Shown: piece by piece, positions 56,849 to 64,000 of the stretch
Numbering within the stretch: the stretch's first letter is position 1
How the letters are laid out: each line of letters opens with the position of its first letter
Assembly: GCF_035222485.1 (NCBI RefSeq)
Contig: NC_085920.1
Span: 2,790,001 to 2,854,000, forward strand
Direction: 5' to 3'
DNA from: Podospora pseudoanserina
Taxonomy: Eukaryota > Ascomycota > Sordariomycetes > Sordariales > Podosporaceae
DNA length: 64,000 nucleotides
The notes under the pieces: generated by a model
Databases searched by the model: none
Seen by the model: the letters and a program-made list of their open reading frames with translations, nothing else
What the model was told of the DNA's origin: nothing
Program-made: the position numbers and the translations under genes

Positions 56849-58773
56849 CGGTGGTTGATCATGCGGGCGCAGAACGGTGGTTGTGTGAAGAAAAGGTCAG
56901 TTGTAGCCTCCAAGGTTCACGGTCAAAAATAAGCGAGTACCTTGATTTATGCTTGGGTGGTCTGTGCACCATGTATTGGACAGGACTTAAGGCTCAAGAC
57001 TGTTTGCTCCTGGGACATAAAAGACAGTCCATAGGCCGAACAAGATAGCCCATAGGCATCGAAGATAGTTGGTATGCCTTAAGAGAGTGTCTATGGGCCT
57101 TTAAAGATTGTCTATAGGTGTCTCCGCATAATAATTAGGCTTTTCACAGTCCACATGTCCTGGAAGATAGTCGATATGCCTTTAAAATAATCGATATGCC
57201 TTCAAAATAGTCGAGACGCCTTCAGAATAGTTAACACATCTTGAAACATAATCAGAAGTATGTAGATCTTCTTTGAAGGCGTTAATGTTTTGTCGCACTC
57301 TATTTTTCTGCCCTCTACATGAGTGGGGCAGAATTTGTAGTCTTTCGTGATCAACGGAACGCTCCGTCCACAATAAAAGTATAGCGTCACTTCAACGACT
57401 TCTGCTTCCTGAGTAACGAGTGACCACGGAGTTGTTGGTCACGTGCAACAATTTTTCGAGGTCTCTCTTATGATATCCCAGGGTCCATATTCCACTAAAC
57501 AGATCCCAACAACTAGAGTCTAGACTAGTTCAACGGCTCGTCGTTCGGCACCTGTTTGACATGTGAGAGCCCCGTGTAAAGGGGAGCGAAAATAGCGAAC
57601 TCGGCGCCAGAGTTGGCTTATTAGTGGAGATGTCGTTGGCAAATGCCACTGATGGTTGATTAGATGATCTTATCTGATCATCTTTGACATGGTCCATGTG
57701 GCCCATCATCCCCACCCAACATGCCGATTAGGTAACCCAGTTGCAAAACACCTCACAAAAAACCCCATTGGAACGTTTCGAATCTTGTTCCAAACCCCAC
57801 TGCTACCGAGGTCTGGGATTGCTGACCTCAACAAAGCTTCACGCAAGCAGCATCAATCATGCGATTCCAGGAACCCCAGGACTGAATCGCAACCCAGAGA
57901 CGTCCCTCCTTGCCCCGCCAAACCGCTAACCCTGGGTTGCCAAGCCCCCAGGGTAACAGCACAACGGCTGGCTTCCGCTGACCAGCAGACGGCTGAACGG
58001 TTTTCCAAGTTTTTTTTCCCAGGGCTTTGAACATCTGATGGCCGAGTTTGGATTCTGCCGCTACACAACACCATGCTTTTGTATTGATCGACAGCCGATT
58101 TCGCAACACCGGGAGAAGCTGCTGCTTCAGCCTTGAGGTGGTGTGAGGTCTCTACGACCTCGCCGGCCTACAAAAGGGCGAGCACCCATCAAAGCATTTC
58201 CCTGCATTGCTCCTGATAGTAGCCCCTCCAGACCGGTCCCCGCCCCGCTCATTGGATCTTGACCCTCGTGGGGTTTCCCGGGATCAACTCGCAGTTTTGA
58301 GCGGTGACTGAAGAAACTTGAGACGGCAAAGCTCTCATGTGAGTGGGAATTCGGGGGTTGGGTCGTGGTGGCAGTGAATAGTTTTGTCTTGTCTTGTCTT
58401 TTCTTTATTATATGGGTCGTTTCACCCTCGCTGCAACCCGGCCGAGTCCAAGTCTGTTTGTCACTCATCAGTGTCTTCACAGTCACACCCGCCCGCTCTC
58501 CAAAGTCCAAGCTGCAGGTCGTCATCCTATCTTGTCTCGAAAAAGACTCCAATTCGCAACCGGGATCCCCCTCATAAGAGGTATCGAAGATCTCTGCAGC
58601 CGCATTCTGCGCCCTGCTCCGTGTCCTGCGTCTTTATCACGCGCAGTGTCGGGGACTCAATTGAGAGCGTGTGTGTGCCATTGTGCGCCCAGGAGGGTAT
58701 CGACACTGGGCTATTCGCTCCCGGCTGTCAAAAGAAGGGAGGAAGTGAACGTCTCCCACAGTTCCAACTCACT
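56849..58773. promoter_or_regulatory. Divergent intergenic region, PRP28 / ORT1
   Basis: About 1.9 kb. It holds the decayed minisatellite described separately, a CACGTG hexamer at 57440-57445, and CT-rich leader sequence of ORT1 from about 58380. An open frame from ATG 58412 to 58861 overlaps the ORT1 start in another frame. No independent gene is seen. Confidence 0.5.
57019..57244. repeat. Decayed minisatellite, unit about 20-22 bp
   Basis: About nine diverged copies of a unit resembling AGATAGTCGATATGCCTTTA, arranged head to tail with one break near 57118-57158. Copies differ by several bases each, so the array is old. It lies 170-400 bp upstream of PRP28. Confidence 0.75.
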
Positions 58774-59866
58774 ATGGAGCCAGCAGTCACACTTAAACCA
58801 GAGGTGCCTCCTGCACCAACCTCATCATCCACCACATCCCCCTGCATCACCACACCAGTAATCCTCAAGCCCAAAACCGCCGTCATGGAGGCTGTTGAGG
58901 ACATCGTCTACGGCTCAGTGAGTGCCCCTTCATATCTAATTGACGCAGTAAAACTTACCATGCACCTCTTTTCAGGTCGCTGGTGTAGTGGGCAAATACA
59001 TCGAATACCCCTTCGACACAGTCAAAGTCCGCCTCCAATCCCAACCCGACCACCTCCCCCTCCGCTACACCGGCCCCCTCGACTGCTTCCGCCAGGCCCT
59101 CCGCTCCGACGGCCTCCTTGGCCTCTACCGCGGCATCTCGGCCCCCCTCGTCGGCGCCGCCCTCGAGAACTCGTCCCTCTTCTTCTGGGAGCGCATCGGC
59201 CGCGACCTCACCTACGGCTTCGGCCTCGCCTCCCACGACAAGCCGCTGTCTCTCCAAACCCTCTGGCTCACGGGCGGCTTCGCCGGCGCCATGACCTCCT
59301 TCATCCTCACCCCCGTCGAGCTGGTAAAGTGCAAAATCCAAGTCCCTGACACGGGCGGGAAGGCCGCCGCCCCCCTGAAGCCAATCCCCGTTATAAGGGA
59401 CATCTTCCGCCACCAGGGCATCTCGGGCTTCTGGCACGGCCAGCTCGGCACCCTCATCCGCGAAGCAGGCGGCTGCGCGGCTTGGTTCGGCTCCAAGGAG
59501 ACCACCACCAAGCTCTTCCGTCAGTGGAACGAGAGCAGAGCCACTTCCCCGCAACATCTCGAGCAGATTAGAGCACAAGATGCCCTTCCCCTTTGGCAGC
59601 AGGCGGTAGCGGGCGCCTCGGCGGGCATGGCCTATAACTTTTTGTTTTTTCCGGCAGACACGGTCAAGTCGAGGATGCAGACCACGCCGATTGGGGAGGT
59701 GGGGCCCAAGAAGACGTTTATGGGGGAGACGGCCGCGTTGTGGAAGCAGGCTGGTCTGAAGGGGTTCTACAGGGGGTGTGGGATCACGGTGTTGAGGTCG
59801 GTGCCGAGCTCGGCGTTTATCTTTATGGTGTTTGATGGGTTGAAGAAGTATTTGCCTATGCAATAG
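58774..59866 (+). CDS. arg-13: Mitochondrial ornithine carrier (ORT1/ARG-13 type)
   Basis: Inner-membrane carrier exporting ornithine from mitochondria for arginine synthesis. Exons are 58774-58917 and 58976-59866, with a 58-nt intron (GTGAGT...TTCAG), giving 344 aa. Three carrier repeats are clear, each with the PxD/ExxK signature: [20 protein letters not shown] and [10 protein letters not shown], giving six membrane helices. Ort1-like positions include [45 protein letters not shown] and [21 protein letters not shown]. The N-terminal 45 residues are Pro/Ser/Thr-rich and not conserved; a second ATG ([11 protein letters not shown]) at 58885 could also serve. The ornithine-carrier subtype is inferred from similarity to yeast Ort1, the carrier family is certain. 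Confidence 0.92.
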
Positions 59867-60523
59867 AAGGGAGATGGGTAGATGGGGATCTATACGCTAG
59901 AGTTATACCAGGGAAGGAGAGGAGTTTGCATTGTCAAAGAGGCAGGCAGGCAACATAGACGGCAGCGGCGGGCGGGTATTTTTTATGTCATTCGACATTA
60001 TCATCAGCGGGCGTTGGGAGAATGGGCACTGATTCGTTACTGGGAATTTGCTTTCGAGTTTGATGAGAAAGGGGAGGGGGAAAAAAGCCCTGGATTTGGC
60101 AATTTTGAGTTGGGGGTATTTTGCAAGGTAGTGGCAATGAGATGAAGTGTGTGCATGTCAATGGTCTACATAAAACGGCGTTTTGTAATTATATTTTCAG
60201 TGATCCCTCCCAAAGGGATCTATCCTGACCCATTGGTTCCGCCGTTTCAAATCTTTACGCTCTTTTGACATAACCATGCCATCCTCACGCTCACTTTTGA
60301 CCTTGTCCCGAGTCCCACTTAAGCCACATTTTTGCCAGCATCATCCTCCACCCGGGTTAGAAACAAGCCCCATGAGCATACTACACATAAAATATCATCA
60401 TACCTCCCCTCATTCCAGCCCCAGCCACCACCTCCGCCGTCTCACATTGCTCCAAATCACCCTCGCGTGTATCCATATTTCTCACCCCTTCCACAAAAAC
60501 CACCTCGTCCCCAAACGCCCCAA
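59867..60523. other. Convergent 3' intergenic region
   Basis: Between the stops of ORT1 and the TspO-like gene. No gene is seen. Confidence 0.6.
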
Positions 60524-61191
60524 CTAAGACCTCTTCTTCTTCGTCTCCCCATCCGCCTTCTCATACGCCCCGCTCAAGTCCCAATTGTTCAAGTACCCCG
60601 TCCCCGCGCTCAAATAAGTAGCAAAGCTCAACCAAGCCACATACGGCGCCAGCAACCACCCCGCCGTCGCATCAACCTTTGTCCCCCACAACCAGGCCAG
60701 ATACCCATTCACTCCCACCAGAGCAAGCACATCGGCGGTGGCGAGGATGGGACGGTTCCAGCCGAAGAAGAGAGGCATCCAGAGGAGGTTGAGGCCGAGC
60801 TGGATCGTGTAGAGGGTGGTGCCTTGGCGGGCGGCCGAGATTATGCCCGGGAGGTTGAGGGGGGAGGTGCCGATGCTGTAGGCGCGGTGGGAGGCGTAGC
60901 CCATTAGGCCGTAGAGGAGGGTCCAGACTGGACCGAAGACTTGGGGGGTGGGCGGAGGGGGGGTTGGTTGAGGGAGAGGTAGGTTCGGGGCACTTGTTTT
61001 GCTGCTTGGAAGTAAGAAAAGAGATGTTAGCTAAGAGGGTGGATGGGAGGGTTGGGGGTATATGAGGGAGGTTACTTACGCCTGGTTGACCATCCTACTG
61101 CTGAGCCTAGGGTTATGGGGAGGAGGATGGAGGCTGGGAAAGAGGAGAAGATGGACTCGGGGAGGGTGAGTTGGGGTATGTAAGTGGTCAT
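60524..61191 (-). CDS. TspO/PBR translocator-family membrane protein (frame break in exon 2)
   Basis: TspO proteins are five-helix membrane proteins of the outer mitochondrial membrane or ER that bind porphyrins and sterols. Exons are 61191-61080 and 61001-60524 with a 78-nt intron (GTAAGT, GCTAAC branch, GCAG). Exon 1 starts MTTYIPQLTLPESIF and contains helix 1 (SILLPITLGSAVGWSTR). Exon 2 begins in frame with the family-like stretch TYLSLNQPPLRPPP, but the rest of the protein (VFGPVWTLLYGLMGY, LNLLWMPLFFGWNRP, TGYLNNWDLSGAY) lies in a different frame. The switch falls in the C6/G6 run at 60943-60948. One additional base there joins both parts into a normal 196-aa TspO. The present reading is one base short, so this is either an assembly error or a real frameshift. 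The family is firm from helices 2-5. Confidence 0.85.
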
Positions 61192-62153
61192 TTTGGCGGT
61201 GTTTTGTGAGTTATCGCCGGTTTGATGTTTTGGCAGTCACTAAAGAGGCTGTTAGTTTGAAAAGTCGGGGTTGTGGTGGTTATAAAGGCTGTGGACGGAT
61301 TGAGACGGGCAAGCCGCCAACCTAGGTATGACGACATACCTCGCTTTGGAAGCAACACCCCACCTAAGCAGTTGCAGTAGATGCGGGACCACCGTTGGTT
61401 GAATGGCCTGATGTGATGATGATGATAATGGGAGTTGGACTTTGAGATATGTGTGTTGGAGATATCAATTGATCTTGGGCAGAATGGTGGTGAAGCAGAT
61501 GATGACCAATGATGTTCGATGATGTCAAGCTACAGATAATGAAGACGGGCACTGGGGAGACAGGTACACGATTATATAGCATGCGCCTTTCTCGTGGCAA
61601 TTATTCAAATGGAGTCAAGTAATGCTGATGCTATTTTCCAATTTCGATCTTGTGAAGCCATTTCGATCCTTCTCATGAGGGGCACTACAGTGGGATCGGC
61701 CAAGATGGAGCTCAGCCTCGGTGGCCTGACTGACGGATGCAAGTTCAAGATCAGGGTCCTTCTAACAAGATAGAGTCATCCTGGAAACAAAACAGTATAT
61801 AGCGACCACCTTCATGAAATCACATAGTTAGAGCTTGACCGACCTACAAGTTTTGGTAATACCTTGGAAGGAGGGGCGCCGAGCTCTTTCCTCAGATGGA
61901 GACAGTAAACAGTCAATAGTTCTCCCAAGAGAACAGTCAGAGATATTGCTTGGCAATCAAAATAAACAGATGACAATTCCCCTCGAACTCACAATAATAG
62001 TTACGGCACAACAGTCTTAGAACTTTTGCCAGCTAACTGCCAGCCCAGACAGAAGACAACAAAGACAAGAGCAAGAGCATCTCAGGAAGTGGGCCCGTGC
62101 CGAATCCAGGCCCCCAGATTCTCCTCGTGGCCCGTGTCTTGGAGTGGAGAGCA

Positions 62154-62161
62154 TCACGTGA
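62154..62161. promoter_or_regulatory. TCACGTGA palindrome (possible bHLH site)
   Basis: Same 8-bp palindrome as at 28205, here about 770 bp before the ARS2-like start and 960 bp from the TspO start. An 8-mer is expected about once in a window of this size, so the functional case is weak. Confidence 0.3.
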
Positions 62162-62727
62162 GGTCCCAGCCGAAACAGCCAAAGAGTGGACCTCTCTGGG
62201 ACTCTGGGATTCTCAGATTCCGCAACACTCGGCGCCGTCGCGATACCCACGTCAACCTCGAGCGCGCATCAGCTGCTGCTCAAGAGACCACATCACTCCA
62301 ACCATCGCGCATTGTCCGCATTCTACATAATTGTTCGTTTTGACCCTTTCCTGTCTCTCTATTCTTCCCCCAAGATTTCACTGGCCTTATTTCTGCCCTT
62401 GACTCTTCTCCTGTCATTTGGAGTTGCCCTTGTTAGCATGCCCAGCTTGGTACCTGGAAGCTGCTTTTGACCTTCATGTCAGCCTCCTCCTCCTCCTGAC
62501 TCTCCCTCCTGTGCCTGCCTCCACCAATATCCTCCCCTGATTGAGACGGCTCGCGGTGGTGACAATGGCATCTTCTACATTTTTTGGTTTATTTAGGCGG
62601 CTTCATGCGCTATCGTTCTTGTTTCATTTACTTTGAATCCCGTTGCCATGTCACCTAACCACCCCCGTCCACCTTTTCCGCCATGCTCCGCTGTGTTCCG
62701 CAGAAACCATCTTTCTAACCCGCAATC

Positions 62728-62787
62728 ATGTCGCCAAACAGACGCTCCCGCTCTGCAAACCAAACAATAGTTTTTCGATTTATCTAG
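62728..62787 (+). other. Short upstream ORF before ARS2-like gene
   Basis: A 19-codon frame (MSPNRRSRSANQTIVFRFI) ending about 150 bp before the main start. If it lies in the leader it could lower translation. The transcript start is unknown. Confidence 0.3.
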
Positions 62788-62934
62788 CAAGCGACAAACA
62801 AGTCTCCCTAGACAACCGCAACAACGCAACCAGCGTCGACGGGCCCCCCGCAATAAAGAGCCACAAGCACCTTTGAATCTAGGGTGTCACGCATCACCAA
62901 GAAGATCCATCTGCTATTGATCCACCTCACCGCA

Positions 62935-64000
62935 ATGGATTACTATCGCGATTCGGCCCGCTCTCCGGGTGACCGCGCTTGGAGTGGCCGCGACGAACCG
63001 AGAATCAAGGAGGACAGATCAGACAGTTTCTACCGGAGCAGATCTCCAGGTTCGTTGCCTGGATACTTTTGTCTTTACGTTGACTAACCCGCTGCGCTCA
63101 GGGAATGACCGCAGTCGCCGTCGGTCGAGATCCCCCCCTGCCGTTGATCGATACGAACCGAGAAGCCGCGGTGGCCGTGAGGACTATGCTAGTGGCAGAG
63201 ATCGCGGTGACCGCGACGACCGCCGCCGAATGGTTTCTCCCCCTGCGAATATCGACCGTTATGTCCCAGGTCAAGAAGCGGCCGCGCCCATGCCACTTGC
63301 AAACCCAATTCAAGATCCTTTGAAGCTGCCCTACCAGGTGGGCTTTTCCTACTTTGGCGAATGGTGGAGAGCGAACGAGAAAATCAAGGAGGAGAAGGAG
63401 CGACTCAGAACTGGTCGTCGCCGGGAGCCAGAGCGCGTTCGGAGTGCCCGCGAAGCCCAGGAGGAGCGAGACAAGGAAAAGGCCAAGATTCAAGTTGCCT
63501 ATGACGCCTACAAGGAAGATCTTCAGGCCAAGATGGCTCAGAATTTCGTTAAGCTGCACAAAGAGGAGCAGTGGTTCAGGGAGCGCTACGTCCCGGGAAT
63601 CAGGGACGCCTTCCGCCAACAGTTGCAAGAGCACCGGCGTGAAGCATACGCTCAATGGGAGCAGGACCTCAACAATGGCGTCTTTGATGAGCTTTCGTTG
63701 GAGGGCATACCCAAGAGTGAGAGCAATGGTGCCGGTGGAGTTGTAGAAAAGGAGGAAGGTGAAGCCACCGCTGCTAGCGAGGTTCTCGGTGTCGGTGACC
63801 TGGTGCCCGTCAGTAGCGATGTAAGAGACGACAGTCTTTACCAGCCAACCTTACTCATCAAGACCATTGCCCCCTCGGTTAGTCGTCAGAATCTGGAGGC
63901 GTTTTGCAAAGAGTATCTCGGAGAAGGTGAGGGCGGGTTTAAGTGGTTGTCGCTGAGCGACCCCAACCCCAGCAAACGCTTTCACCGTATTGGCTGGATT
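62935..64000 (+). CDS. ARS2/SERRATE-like protein, 5' part (cut by window edge)
   Basis: ARS2 (fission yeast Pir2) links the nuclear cap-binding complex to RNA processing and decay. Exons are 62935-63049 and 63102 to beyond the edge; the intron is 52 nt with a GTTCGT donor, and about 337 residues are visible. The N-terminus is RS-rich (SRRRSRSPP, RDRGDRDDRRR), as in ARS2. The conserved N-terminal domain starts near PLKLPYQVGFSYFGEWWRAN and continues through VAYDAYKEDLQAKMAQNFVK, EEQWFRERYVPG and the HRREAYAQWEQDL helix. The next block (PTLLIKTIAPSVSRQNLEAF) resembles the RRM-like part, ending FHRIGWI at the edge. The zinc finger expected downstream is not in the window. The frame is intact to the edge. 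Confidence 0.85.

Larger units (their letters stand above)
61192..62934. promoter_or_regulatory. Divergent intergenic region, TspO-like / ARS2-like
   Basis: About 1.7 kb. It contains the TCACGTGA palindrome at 62154-62161 and a short upstream open frame at 62728-62787. No independent gene is seen. Confidence 0.5.

Noticed and set aside
17900-62160. CACGTG hexamers as a shared regulatory code of the region
   Set aside because: I found eight; about fifteen are expected by chance in 64 kb, so there is no enrichment.

Overview
The window is a piece of nuclear chromosome from a filamentous ascomycete, most likely a sordariomycete close to Neurospora, Podospora or Chaetomium. The evidence is one gene every 2.5-3 kb, short introns (50-120 nt, mostly GTATGT/GTAAGT donors and CTAAC-like branch points), long CT-rich leaders, and a Chk2-type kinase resembling Neurospora PRD-4. 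I see no rRNA, tRNA, CRISPR array, transposon, LTR element or secondary-metabolite cluster. All 21 genes look like host genes, and nearly all are conserved housekeeping genes. Species was not determined, and all gene models come from reading by eye.

Layout, left to right. 2.1-7.4 kb: a 1764-residue fungal protein I do not recognise, with a repetitive N-terminal part, a disordered middle and a hydrophobic tail. 8.2-17 kb: SEC20 (Golgi-to-ER SNARE, minus), mitochondrial ribosomal protein mL53 (plus), inorganic pyrophosphatase (minus) and a Munc13-like C2 protein (minus). 19.1-22.8 kb: a BAR-PH-ArfGAP protein (plus). 24.5-26.7 kb: checkpoint kinase PRD-4/Chk2 (minus). 28.2-33.1 kb: eIF3m (plus), DPH4 (plus) and 14-3-3 (minus). 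35.3-43.5 kb: ATPase inhibitor IF1 (plus), nucleoporin NSP1 (minus), an LAA2-like AP-1 accessory protein (plus) and eIF2-gamma (minus). 43.5-49.1 kb: about 5.6 kb without a convincing gene. 49.1-61.2 kb: a four-helix MARVEL-like membrane protein (plus), UMP-CMP kinase with a mitochondrial membrane anchor (plus), mL59 (minus), splicing helicase PRP28 (minus), ornithine carrier ORT1 (plus) and a TspO/PBR protein (minus). 62.9 kb to the edge: the 5' part of an ARS2/SERRATE-like gene (plus), cut by the window end.

The genes do not form one pathway. Loose themes are mitochondria (mL53, mL59, IF1, ORT1, TspO and two enzymes with mitochondrial N-terminal extensions), translation (eIF3m, eIF2-gamma, DPH4), membrane traffic (SEC20, Munc13-like, ArfGAP, LAA2) and RNA work (PRP28, ARS2, NSP1).

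Points most worth a second look: pyrophosphatase and UMP-CMP kinase each carry an extension that suggests a mitochondrial isoform; two genes (ArfGAP, TspO) each lose frame at a homopolymer where one extra base restores a family-like sequence; eIF3m has a 120-codon open in-frame upstream extension; a decayed minisatellite of about 20 bp lies near 57.1 kb; and the unknown 1764-residue protein seems to be built from five repeated strand-helix modules.
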